A stretch of DNA of 64,000 nt from contig CM055096.1 in assembly GCA_029204225.1 (NCBI GenBank), positions 45,849,346 through 45,913,345 of the forward strand. The letters run 5' to 3'. The notes beneath the pieces were generated by a model that did no database searches, was not told where the DNA came from, and saw only the letters and a program-made list of their open reading frames with translations. Both the position numbers and the translations under genes were made by a program. Below, one piece after another: positions 32,764-44,723 of this stretch. The stretch's first letter is position 1; the number at the start of each line of letters is the position of its first letter. Origin of the DNA: Diphasiastrum complanatum. Its lineage: Eukaryota; Streptophyta; Lycopodiopsida; Lycopodiales; Lycopodiaceae.

Positions 32764-33340
32764 TGTCAGAAATTGTGAACTCCTGCAACTTTGCCGCGAA
32801 GGCGACGAAGCAAAACGAAGTGAAAGTCGAATGTCGAACATACCCCAAAGGTCGGACATACCTCAAAGACCGGAAAACACAAAACGAAACGAAACGAAGA
32901 TGGAGAAAATTTTTTTGCGCTGTCAACTGGTAGCTCGTCGACGAGCATGGTGTATTGTAGTTCACACTCAACTAAAAGAGTTAGCGATAACAGAGAATAA
33001 CTAACTAGTTGATTAGCATTGACTTGTCTTATAATTCTTTGTTTAACTATCTTGTAAACTCCACACAATGGAGATAAATACACTTTTTGATCAACATGAA
33101 ATAAAGATAGAGAGACAAAAAATAGAGAGAATAGTTGTGCATGAAAGTCTGCCAATGAGCAGAACATAGCGATTAAGTTGAGCGTCAGGCCACCAACGAG
33201 CAAGACACTGACCAACTCACTCAAATCTCAAAAACAGAATATACAATTGCTCTCTTATCCATCTTATTATTCTTGTCGTCTTGATTGCTTGAATCTTTTA
33301 TGTTTTGTGATATGTAGTCGCTTGCTTAGGATCCTGAAAA
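32764..33340 (+). repeat. Putative 3' LTR of the truncated copia (right end uncertain)
   Basis: Begins TGTCAGAAATTGTGAACT after a purine tract. No second LTR exists in the window to fix the right boundary, and no target duplication could be tested. ORFs inside are artefacts. Confidence 0.4.
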
Positions 33341-33443
33341 TTTTCGCAAAAAAAAACCAGACGAACGTGAATAAAATCAGATTCGCGACAGGATCTCACT
33401 TTGTACATGAGCCAAAAAGACATGGAAATTTGAAATCACCTTT

Positions 33444-34530
33444 CTAGAAAGATACAAGTGAAAGAAATGGAAACAATTTATGAAAGGAAATTGGACTTAC
33501 GTAATAAACTATCTTTGCCAGCATATATCTGGTAAGAGGATACCATGGCAATGTTCCTTTACGAAGCTCAAGATCTCGCACTTTTTCAACCTGGGCCAAC
33601 TTATCCCGTGTGAACTTACTTTGAAAGTAACTGGTGTCACTCTCACCGAGTTTCCTCACCGAGTATAACATGTCCTTTACTTCTGTCTTTACTATACAAC
33701 CTCTTCATTCAATCTATAAGAGAAACATGAAACATGCTATCACATAAAAGTGGGTTGAAAGAGCACTCACTTATTGATTCGATTTAAAGCATTTAGTAGA
33801 TGCATCGAATCCGCTGTAGACACATTAATGAACAAAGCCCTTACTGACACATGTTTATCTTTGTCGAAACAAAAATTCTCATTCACTTCTTCCATCCAGG
33901 CCTTTGTCCTATGGTTCCCATCCCAGCATAGAAAGCTTGAGATACAGAATCCTCTAATTGCTCATGCAGATATATCTGATCAGTGGACATGGTTACTTGA
34001 TGGTTGTGTCGATTGCTAGTCTCCAGTCTTCACATAAATTAATGTGTTTGCTCCACATATCTTGAACAATACATTGATCAGTGTGTTTTTTCAAACTATC
34101 TTTGAAAGGAAATAGACAAGATCTTTCATGTCCCTTCATGGGTATACTGTCACCTTCACCATACACCCTCCTAACTGCTGCCCAATTCGCACCTGCTTCA
34201 TCCACCATGAATCCTCAAAATTGGACTCTTTATAAGCCATGGTTCCTCATAGTGCCATTCAACATTTTCCAAAACTTCAATTGCGGTTTTGTGTCTTCTA
34301 CCTTCATTTCACATACAGCTATAGTCTGCAAACTCTGGATACTACACAAGCAAAAGGAAGCAATGAAATAGCTTGCATATAACAAGACATGATCTAATCC
34401 ATGAATGGTGTTAAAGAAAAAGGCTAACCTTGGGTCATAAACATCTGCGGCCATCATAGTCCAACTATGAATTCTCTTTACATGATCAAAGCCAATCCAT
34501 GAATATTCCAGGTCGAAAAGATTCACATGG
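33444..34530 (-). pseudogene. Transposase-like relic with introns
   Basis: On the minus strand the blocks IHSWTMMAADVYDPR, an intron, then LQTIAVCEMKVEDTKPQLKF, GFMVDEAGANWAAVRRVYGE and GHERSCLFPFKDSL-KKHTDQC follow one another between about 34470 and 34020. I recall this order (AVCDMQSEDT ... GFMADxAQANWxAVRxxYGxGD ... ERTCxxHW) from unnamed transposase-like proteins common in mosses, lycophytes and some animals; this is from memory, unverified. One more exon-like segment at 33671-33500 ends with a GTAAGT donor. Several stops and frame breaks mean it is not functional. The start and end of the gene are unresolved. Confidence 0.5.
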
Positions 34531-34859
34531 AATCAAAAGTGGAATGCTAGTGGATACTTGAGCTATTGAGTGAAACAAACTGAAGTGGTCTCTGTGTTGG
34601 AAGAAGGAGAGTGTGTGAGTGTGAGAGACGAAAAATAAATAGCTCAAAAAGAAAACGAACACAAAAAAGAAGCGAACTCAAAACTCGAACAAGAAATGAA
34701 CTTGAACGGAATGTGTTTGTATGCAGCGGAATGAGCTATATAACTTTTTTGCTAAGCATGACTATTCCTATCAGAAATGAGCAGAACGTTAGTGATAGAA
34801 ATCACGGTTGTTCTGATTACGTAGCCAAATAGTAACAAAACACCAGAAGGATAATTTGT
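34531..34859. other. Spacer upstream of the transposase-like relic
   Basis: Purine-rich, with repeats of CGAAC/CTCGAAC type near 34650-34710. It may have been the 5' region of the minus-strand relic. Confidence 0.3.
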
Positions 34860-34995
34860 CATGAACAGCTAGACAAATTATATGTCGTGAATGATTCGCG
34901 AAGAGCTAGACTGAGCTCGACTGATAATTAGTCGCGAATGACTCGCGAAAGGCAAGACTAAATATTAGTCGTCAATAGCTAGACTAATATTAACT
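34860..34995. repeat. Short direct and inverted repeats around TCGCGA
   Basis: Units like GTCGTGAATGATTCGCGAA and GTCGCGAATGACTCGCGAA alternate with GCTAGAC strings, and a partial third unit (GTCGTCAATAGCTAGAC) follows. TCGCGA is self-complementary, so hairpins are possible. It could be a MITE-like end. Confidence 0.45.
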
Positions 34996-36472
<1,477 letters not shown>

Positions 36473-36877
36473 AGGGCAGGAGCGAGCAGGGAGCAGGGGC
36501 CGAAGGAGAGCGAGGGCAAGAGCGAGGGGGAGAGCGACAGGAGAGAGCAAGGGAGGACAGAGGAGAGCGAGCATGAGCGAGCAGAGAGCGAAGGGGAGGA
36601 GCGTGAAGATTGCAAAGGTGGGCTGTGTGCAGTGCTAATGTCTAGTTTTGCAAAATGGTTTTGACTAGGTCCATGCATATGAAATTACAGTTAGAAGGTA
36701 CTTGCTTATCTGGATCCTTAGCTTCGTAATGTACTTGTGAAGACTTCAAAAGAAACAAATCTAGGGGCAAATTTATATCATGCAAGCATATGTACTTTGT
36801 GTACATTGTTATTCTGGGGATGGATATTGACAACAACATGATTATGCATCATCCCAAGTTAAGTGTCTCTGAATTAT

Positions 36878-37085
36878 TCCAAGTATTATTGAGAGAGAGA
36901 AACATGGTATTGCTGTGAGTGCCTGTGTGGCTAGTTGTAGGTCATGTTTAAGTAGCAATACACGATTTCATAATGACATTGTTCCAAGTATTATCGAGAG
37001 AGAGAAACATAGCATTGTTGCGAGTGCCTATGTGGCTAGTTGTAGGCCTTATTTAAGTGACATCCCATGAATTCAGAATGATTTA
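36878..37085. repeat. Imperfect tandem duplication, 105-bp period
   Basis: TCCAAGTATTATTGAGAGAG at 36878 recurs with changes at 36983, and GTGTGGCTAGTTGTAGG recurs at the same spacing. A smaller 31-bp duplication, beginning GAATT(C/T)AGAATGATT, follows at 37069-37099 and 37100-37130. Confidence 0.75.
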
Positions 37086-37130
37086 TTTTTTAAAAATATG
37101 AATTTAGAATGATTTATTTTTTAAAAATAT

Positions 37131-37565
37131 ATCTCATCATTGTTACCTATTGATATACCATTATGTGCTTTTGTACCGAGCTTAAATGCTCAACTTCACA
37201 TCTTTTTTTGACTTTTTCAAATATGCAAATGAGCCTCATTCATTTTTTATATTTTTTAGTGCCATATTCGATGTTGCTTCTACAAACAAAACAATTGTTT
37301 AAATAATGCATACTCCATTGTGGTTCTAATCTGACAATGAGATTACAAATATACTATACCATCGTGTTCTTTGACTGATTGCAATTTATTTCGCTGACTG
37401 ATGTACATTTGACTACAAATGGACACACTAGTACACATAGAATTATTTCGCTGACTGATGATTACAAATGGACACACTTGTACACATGGAATCAACCTGG
37501 TACAAAACACCATTTTCTATCACAAAAAGATAGCACACCATGTGCTATCATTTTAGAAAAGTTGT
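37131..37565. other. Spacer with a short duplication
   Basis: ATTTCGCTGACTGATG followed by a TACAAATGGACACAC block occurs twice (about 37388 and 37444). No gene is supported. Confidence 0.4.
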
Positions 37566-38034
37566 TTGCAACAAAAACTCGCTAAACTTGCAAAAAACTT
37601 ACTCGCAAAATGCCAAGGCCCGAATGGTAATACAGAAGCTGCACTTACATTTATCACTGATTCAGATTCAGATTGGTTAGTACTTGTGGATACTAGAAAG
37701 TCCACATTAGGTTATATTTGTTTCTTTGCAGGAGGACCCATTTCATGGAACAACAAAAAACAGAAATGTATTTTGGTGTCCTCTACAGAATCAGAATATG
37801 TTGCAGCTACATCAACAGTGAATAGCTCTATCTTTGAACCCACGAACTCATACTAGAACTAAACACATAGAAGTTCAATTTCATTTTCTTAGAGAGAAAG
37901 TTCAGAATAAAGATGTACTAAGTTACTGTCATACAAAAAGTATGTTGGCTGACATTTTGACAAAGCCTTTGTCAAGAGAGAAACATGCTACTTTAGTTAG
38001 TACGTTAAATCTCAATTCAAATTCAGATTCGTAG
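37566..38034 (+). pseudogene. Ty1/copia RNase H and C-terminal fragment
   Basis: The peptide DTRKSTLGYICFFAGGPISW then VSSTESEYVAATSTVN is copia RNase H. After a small deletion and frame change the end of pol follows: RTKHIEVQFHFLREKVQNKD, SYCHTKSMLADILTKPLSRE. The stretch between VAATSTVN and RTKHIEVQ is shortened relative to intact copies. Upstream pol is absent. Confidence 0.8.
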
Positions 38035-38044
38035 TAGTAAGGAG

Positions 38045-38628
38045 TGTTGGAGTGTATCGTACTCCTACTCACTCTAACTACCCTCCAATTCAATTAAGAA
38101 AATCACTCTCTTCAAATAGTCTACATAAAAATGAACTGTTTTTCACACAGTTCGCATTTTTTGAGAAATCCCAAAAATCCGAAGACTTTGACAAAGTGTC
38201 CTAGTTAGCTTTATGAGCAACCGAGCACCAAAGTATTTGTTTTGCGAAGAATGCCAGGAATGCGACAAACTGCAGATTTACATGGAATTTTCATATCAAA
38301 ACTATTTACGTCTTCATGCTCCAGTTAATAACCGATCTACTGATCAATCAGACAACTGTTAATGGTCTTGTAACTGTAATTAGAATAACATAAGATCATC
38401 CAACAACTATATAAGAAACTGAGCAATTAGAGACAATTATAGAGATGAAGATACACAACAAAGATCAAATTACCAAAACTGAATTTCATTGCATCTGACT
38501 CCTCAGAGTTAGAGATCATAGAGAGAGAGAGTAAAAGTATTCAAAATTATAGCAATTGATTTGTTTCTATAAGTAGGATCACGTGCTTATCAGCGCGATT
38601 GTCTTGTGATCTGATGGTTGTTATTACA
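38045..38628 (+). repeat. Putative 3' LTR of the copia fragment (right end uncertain)
   Basis: TGTTGGAGTGTATCGTACTC begins at 38045 right after a purine tract (AGTAGTAAGGAG). A candidate end, TTATTACA, is near 38628. No partner LTR is present to confirm it. Confidence 0.4.
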
Positions 38629-38689
38629 ATATTGAATATATAGAATCACTATTGTTATATCTCATTGCATTCATGCTGAAACTGCTTGA

Positions 38690-38940
38690 AAAATTCTCAC
38701 TCTTTCTCCTCTAATATTAGAACCCATTAATGAAGAAATGGATGGCTGTCATAGACGCCTAAATGATTCACATTTCTTCCTATTAGTAATCGAGAAGTGC
38801 ACGGCTATCCCAGACACCTAATCGTTTTGCATTTTCTCTTTATGGTTGTCTACGACACCTATACTGACATTTCACATATCAAAACTGCTCTATCATTCTG
38901 CTCTCTAAGCAATCTAGATCCTATCCCATTAGCAATTTTC
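38690..38940 (-). repeat. Inverted homologue of 1-265
   Basis: The minus strand carries the same repeated TTAGG(T/C)GTCT...GACAGCCAT units as window positions 1-265, in the same order and with clear divergence. It lies beyond a minus-strand gypsy protease fragment, which fits a 3' LTR of a copy whose pol was deleted. Confidence 0.5.
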
Positions 38941-39900
38941 AAACTGTCCATCGTATTTTCTCTTTGTTGAGATGACGGCCTTCGTTTCCACTACGGCCTA
39001 TCAGACTACCATGTGTCTCGTCGTTCCCAACAACAATGTCATATTGAGAATCATAATGACCACACTTAACTGGATCAGGATGATCAATACTATGGTCGGT
39101 GGTGGAGGAGCTATCATAAGCTCTAGGAGTAATGGGTTTCATTGTCCAAGTGGTTAGATCCACCTTTATTGCATGCTCTCTATTCTCAAAGGTGAGTTTT
39201 CATGTTCCCCAGTTGCGAACCACTTGCGCGACTTTGAACCAAGGCCTTTCAAATAGAATGCAATAGGCAAAAGGAGATTCTGAAATTCCCATTACCACGA
39301 AGGTGATCACAAATTGTACTCCCACTCTCTATACTAGAATGTCTTCAACTACACCTTTTGGTTTTACACAGGACTGATTAGCTAATTTGATAGCAAATTT
39401 GGCTGGCTTTAGCTCTTGTAAATCCCATTTCTGATATAAGGTAGTGGAGATTAGATCAACACAAAATCCTCCATCTACCATTGTTGCTTCATCCTCATAT
39501 TGCTTGTGCTTGATTGGCAGGGTGATGTTGTGTTGCACACTTTTCCAAGTTGCTCCAATGTTGAGGACATTACTGGTTCTCTTGTAGCCAATACAGTACA
39601 AGGGTTCTATTGCTTCTGTTTCATGTTCCAAATCTGACCATTTAGTAAGAATGCTCTTTTCTTGTGGTGTAATCCGTAGGAACTCTCCGAGGGATAAGTT
39701 CATTCTGCTAGTCAATAGGCTAGTGAGCAGTTCTGTTCGTAGAACCTCAGGCTCTGCCATTTGGAATGGTACTGCCTGATGGTGTAAACATTCATCTTTG
39801 TGGTGAGCCTGCTGTTGGTGCTAAAATTTCTATAGTTAGAGGTACTATAGGTTTTACCTTGGCTTGTGTAGCCTCCTCTGTCTGGGCTTCCTGTATCCAA
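38941..39900 (-). pseudogene. Ty3/gypsy protease-region fragment
   Basis: The frame 39329-39760 (minus) contains HNITLPIKHKQYEDEATMVD, then GGFCVDLISTTLYQKWDL, then KLANQSCVKPKGVVEDI. This is the gypsy retropepsin pattern, with the active-site Asp in VDGG where VDTG/VDSG is usual. Some plant gypsy proteases do have DGG, so this need not be a mutation. It is preceded by an N-terminal region with no clear gag knuckle and followed by unassigned sequence to 38941. RT, RNase H and integrase are missing. Confidence 0.6.
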
Positions 39901-39937
39901 TGGCGGATTCTATGATATTGTCGTCTCTCTTCTTTGG

Positions 39938-40285
39938 TGTTAGGCCATTGCTAATCTAGATCCATTCATTAGCTATATGTAAATACTTGTACAGTCGCAC
40001 AGTCTACAGAAATACACTTGTTTTCTAACAGTCTGCAGAATTACAAAGGAATCGATGGCAGTGTTCTGTGAAGTCAGCCGACACCGACTGTTTGGGCCAC
40101 CATCTGATGGTTCAGCCATCATTCGATTGTTCGGTCACCATTCATCATTTGACTATCTGGTCACAATCCAACACCGACTATTCGGCTCCGCCGACTAATC
40201 GTATGTCACTATCAACTCAAATAGTCGACTCGAACATTCGGTGGCTCAACAATACCTCCATCACGTCTGGATAGAATCTCTAACA
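39938..40285. repeat. Candidate solo LTR
   Basis: A 348-bp segment bounded by TGTTAG and CTAACA, which are inverted copies of each other, as at LTR ends. The flanks (TTTGG and TAATA) do not form a target duplication, and no PBS adjoins, so this is tentative. It contains repeated CCGACT/ATTCGG strings. Confidence 0.3.
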
Positions 40286-40910
40286 TAATAAGATATTGTT
40301 CGAAGATGACTGCCAACAACACGTAGTGCCTTAATCCTATGTGTAAAATACAAACTATACATTCTTTTAATTAGTTAGCCATGTGTATATATCTAGCAAC
40401 TTACTTAGTTGCTCAATTAGTTCAATAACCTATCTAGTCGATCAATCGAACATCCAGAGTGCAGATTGTTTTGTTCTTTCTCTCTCTTATCACATAGTAT
40501 CATTTTAAGAAGAAGCGATTGTTTATTGCTTGCAAATAAAATTATTTGTAGATTAAATTGTTTTCTGTGAGTGTTAGTTTGAGTTGCTTGTGGTGCTCTA
40601 AATTCTGCACCTAATACGCTTCCACAAAGCTAAACTTAAATCATCCTGCTTCATGCATGGCTATAGAATTGACCATATAGATCTAGTGACTTCGAAGTTG
40701 TGATCAAGTAGGATGGACTTTGATTTGTCGAAGTCGGCCTGAATCCGATAGACATGGTTTCATGCATGTAGTGGCCTTAGTTCACCCATCATGCATCGAT
40801 TCGTTCCCAAGGGAATAGTGCTTCCCTTGCAAAGTTAGCCTGCAAACTCTCCCCTTTCTACTCTAACCATGCCTAGATTAACCACCCTATCTAACAACAC
40901 AAGCATCCAC
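40286..40910. other. Spacer without recognised gene
   Basis: Nothing supportable. A few dispersed repeats of TAGTTG/AGTCG type only. Confidence 0.35.
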
Positions 40911-41154
40911 AATAAGACAAGGGAGGTCTCTTACACCTTCCCCCCCCTCTCTCCTCTCCAAAGACACAAGAACAAATCAAAAGCAACTAAGTTAGAAATC
41001 ATACACAATTGGAAAACAAGAGAAAGAGAGAGAATAAGACAAGGAAGGTCTCTTACACCTTCTCCCCATTCTCTCCTCTCCAAAGACACAAGAACAAATC
41101 AAAAGCAACTAAGTTAAAAATCATACACAATTGCAAAACAAGAGAAAGAGAGAG
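40911..41154. repeat. Tandem duplication, 122-bp period
   Basis: AATAAGACAAGGGAGGTCTC at 40911 recurs as AATAAGACAAGGAAGGTCTC at 41033. The copies differ at only a few positions. The ORFs over it are frame by-products. Confidence 0.9.
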
Positions 41155-41973
41155 AAGAGAGAGAGATGCAAGGATGTTCGGATCATCAAACGGGCATTAT
41201 CTCCTCCTCCTGATTGAACATGAAAATATGGTACAAAGGCTGCCTTTTTATAGATGGGGAAGGCCCTTGCTCCTTTCTCCTATTAGTTAATTACAATGGC
41301 AAGGCTCCTAAGAGTTGTCTATCGTTGTACTACTTAAAGTTGGCCTTAAGAGATGGTTAGAAAGTGTAAAAAATTTGCAATTTCATAGACTTGTGGGTTG
41401 CAATAAGTAGTGCAATAAAACATATTGAAAATGAATCAAGCTAACATAACAAATGGCTATATGTTGGTTGTCATCATGAAGAAGACATCCAAATTCCACT
41501 TACACAATATGAATGAAAATTGATCTAGAATCACCTATTTTATCTACTTTTATGAGAAATTTACCATGAAGACAAAGGTGGCCACAACAAATATTTCTCT
41601 AACTATATTTAGAATTTGCTACTATGGATAGAAAACATCAGATGTATTTTTCATCATTTTGCAATACATATTGCATTCGACAATTCGACACGTGACTTGT
41701 CTTGTTCTACTACTTTTGTTATTAGACAATTTGACACATGTCTTGTTCTATTGCTTTTGTTATTCATGCTATTATGATCAGAATTTTGATAATTGACAAT
41801 AAAGCAATCTTTCTTTGTCGTTCATTTTCCGCACTTGTGAATGATAGTAAAGTTGTGTTTATGGTAGTATTCAATTAGTTTTGTTATTACATTAACTATT
41901 GTTTCTGCTAACGACTATCGAACTGTCATTGTTGAATAGTTATTCGACTGATATATAGCTTATTTTCTCAACA
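41155..41973 (+). other. Probable old copia 5' LTR ending at 41973
   Basis: The sequence ends TTTTCTCAACA immediately before a PBS-like site, so its right part should be a 5' LTR. The left LTR border could not be placed, and no matching 3' LTR is visible. Confidence 0.35.
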
Positions 41974-42610
41974 TGATATCAGAGCTAGATCAGAGCTTTG
42001 ATAACTAGCTCAAAGCATTTATATTTAGTACCAGATTTTCAATATCAGATTTGTCTACGATGGATGTGTGTCTTCAAATTCTATTGAAAAGTTGGACGAC
42101 AACAACTATCACTTATGAAAATTTAAAATGAGGGTGATCCTAGGCAAAAACAACTTGAAAGCTCTGGCTAAGTGTGCATAATCTTCATAATCTTTTGATA
42201 GCACAAGTTTTGGGTGGTCTTCTAGACAATAAATACTTTTGATAATATCAAGGCTTTACTTGAACATGTTTGACACAATTGTAGTGGAGATTTTTGCTAG
42301 TTTACTCATTTATAGAAGACCTATTATTGAGAGATATTTTTTATCATGTTTTTGAAAGTAACACTACGATTGTCGAATTATCAATGTCCTCAAACAAAGC
42401 AGAAAAAGGAGCAAATGAGAGTAGCCCTGCCAGTCGATACTTGGATCTCTCATGTATGAAATGGTCTGTACCAAACTTGACATCTCTTTTGTAGTCAGCT
42501 CATTAAGCCAATTCATGGCTAATCCTAGCATGATCCATTGGAAGGCTCTCATTTGAGTCATAAGATATATTCAAACTACACAATCGAAGTCAGAACTAGG
42601 TCAAATCAGT
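41974..42610 (+). pseudogene. Ty1/copia remnant: PBS, gag start and RT end
   Basis: TGATATCAGAGC at 41974-41985 is a one-base variant of the tRNA-Met PBS. Near 42085-42160 the peptide SIEKLDDNNYHL-KFKMRVIL is the start of copia gag. At about 42440-42600 the frame reads LGSLMYEMVCTKLDISFVVS then LSQFMANPSMIHWKALI, the end of copia RT. Everything between is deleted. Confidence 0.65.
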
Positions 42611-43147
42611 CGAGTCTTCGAACTCAACACTCTGATTCGAATCGATAGGTGTAATATATGCACTGAGGAACCACCTTCACTTCCCGATTCCTAGCCCACC
42701 TTCATACCACAATCTTCTCACCAAATGGCATGTAGTTTTAAAGTTTGTTTTCAGCGTATAATTACAAATATCCCCTTCAATGCTAAAACTGTTATCTCCA
42801 AACATATGCTTCTCATTATGTGCACAGACAACTCACAATTTTAAATGAGCCCTAAAACTCATGTCATAATGCTTAACTCTATTAACCTTTAATATTGCTG
42901 ATCTTAACCACTTTTATTTCTTTTATTTCTCTTCCCACACTCAATCATTGGATTGAATCTTCCAATTATGACACCTTTCTATAAATCTTGTATCTTATAT
43001 CACTCCCCATTGGTGTACAAGCATCCTAGCATCTCTTGGTGTATGAGCATCAATTCTAACATCAACAAGCTTATTGCACCAAAGAATTTTAGTGACTCTA
43101 GTCCATGATATCACAATGTGGAAGCCAAACACAAGAAGCTTCACTTG
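42611..43147. other. Spacer left of the chromovirus
   Basis: AT-rich; nothing recognised. Confidence 0.35.
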
Positions 43148-43152
43148 CTTCT
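43148..43152. repeat. Target site duplication CTTCT (5' copy)
   Basis: CTTCT just left of the 5' LTR, repeated at 47852-47856. Confidence 0.85.
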
Positions 43153-43603
43153 AGTTATGGACTCGGCTCATTACATTCGCCATGTCCATTTACATTTACT
43201 TTACTTTATGCATAAGCGGGTTTTGGGCCCTTTTTTATTCATTATTTGACATTTAGACTATATGGTTGGCCTTGGGCCCTATTATTGACATTTAGACCAT
43301 ATTATTGGCCTTGGGCCCTATGATTCACTATATTGGTTATTTGGTCATATTACTGAGAGTGGGGGCCTTCTTGGAGGGTGCACTATTTTCCCTCTCAGTT
43401 TGGCCCTAGCCACTGGAAGCTTTCTTTTAGGGCTTCCTCTTGGCTATAAGTAGGGATTCCGTGTCATTTGTTACTTGGCTTATGATATGATCTCCTTCTT
43501 TAGTCTCTTTAAGCTTTCTCTCTCCTGCTTTCTAGGGTTAAGTCCTGCTTATGTGATGCTTTCATAGACTAAATCTAGATCAGCCGTGGCTACGTTCATA
43601 ACT
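43153..43603 (+). repeat. 5' LTR of the chromovirus
   Basis: 451 bp, AGTTATGG...CATAACT. A TATAAGTAG box-like site is at about 43444. GGGCCCT strings repeat at roughly 55-base spacing in the left part. Confidence 0.92.
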
Positions 43604-43615
43604 TGGTATCAGAGC
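43604..43615 (+). promoter_or_regulatory. Primer binding site (initiator tRNA-Met)
   Basis: TGGTATCAGAGC directly abuts the 5' LTR end, which supports placing the LTR boundary after CATAACT. Confidence 0.93.
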
Positions 43616-44720
43616 ACTTTCCTGAGCATCTCCATTGAGCAGATTTTTCTCTCATAGGAGGGCGCCCATCTTCAGCTTGGATCTTCACCATTTTTCAGCC
43701 GGATCTTCAGCATTTCTCCACACTTGTCTTACAGATTTTCATGACGGATTGGAGGAGGACAGGCGCCCACTTGCTGCCCATTTCTAGCGCCCTCTTGCTG
43801 GCTGCCTACTGCTACATTTTCAGCCTTTTTCCTCCCCTATTTTGGGTGCCCTACTGCCTCCTATTTGCTGCCCTATTGGGCGTCCTCATGCTTGCTGACC
43901 AGCGCCCTACTGCTCCTTCCTTTGCTGAAAATTTCCACTTTTTGCTGCCCCTATTCGCCACCTTCCATCAGCCACTCCTAGTGCCCTACCAACCCATCTT
44001 TTTAATCCAATTTTTTTTTGCCGTTTACTACCTCTCTTGGATGCCCACACTCCACCATAGCTGGCGTCCTACATCCGCCTCAATTTCAGAAACCCTCCTA
44101 CACTGCTGTCTGTGTCGCAACCCTACCCCGAATACATCCGCCTCAATTTCAGCTCACCCTCCTACCCTACCCTGACAATACAAACACGCCTAGATGCTTA
44201 GAAAGCCACTCCCACCCAACTTCATCACGCATCGGGATTGCTCCCCGTCTTTATTGCAAACTTTTTTTTACCCTTGAAGGGCGATCTCTAATTTTTTCAG
44301 CCTTGTTTCCTCGCTGCCCATACCTCCTTTTTGTTATCACTTCCTTTCCTTGGCTGCTCCCTTTCCAGCCCCATAGTCCATGATTGTTTCCCATACTTCT
44401 ACCCACCGTTTACTCCACGTTGTCGGGCCCTTAGCATCTTTTTTGGAGGCTGCCCGGTACCTCGACATATCGCCGCTATTTTTCAGCTCACTTCCGGTTG
44501 CGGTTACGAGGTATTTCTTACTTAGTTGTCCTTTCCGTTCATCTTACATCGCGAGTTCTATTGTGTCTTTTCATTGGCGTGCCTATTGTGACGACTTATG
44601 TCCTCTCCTTCAGTTCGTCCAATTGTTTAGCACATTTCTTTTCTCGCTTACTTTTTCTTCCTCATGGCTAGCTCACCCACTACACCTGCGAGTCATTCCG
44701 GACCTTTAGATGAACAGTTA
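43616..44720 (+). other. Leader of the chromovirus, no gag
   Basis: A pyrimidine-rich 1.1 kb stretch between the PBS and RT. ORFs at 43741-44175 and 44380-44709 are rich in Leu, Pro and Ser and show no gag helices, zinc knuckle or protease DTG. The gag-protease part has been replaced or lost. Confidence 0.6.
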
Positions 44721-44723
44721 TTG

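Noticed and set aside
32753-33224. 152-codon minus-strand ORF
   Set aside because: It lies in the putative copia 3' LTR, antisense, with no domain.
43741-44175. 144-codon Leu/Pro-rich ORF after the chromovirus PBS
   Set aside because: No gag helices, zinc knuckle or protease motif; pyrimidine-rich sequence gives open frames of this kind by composition.
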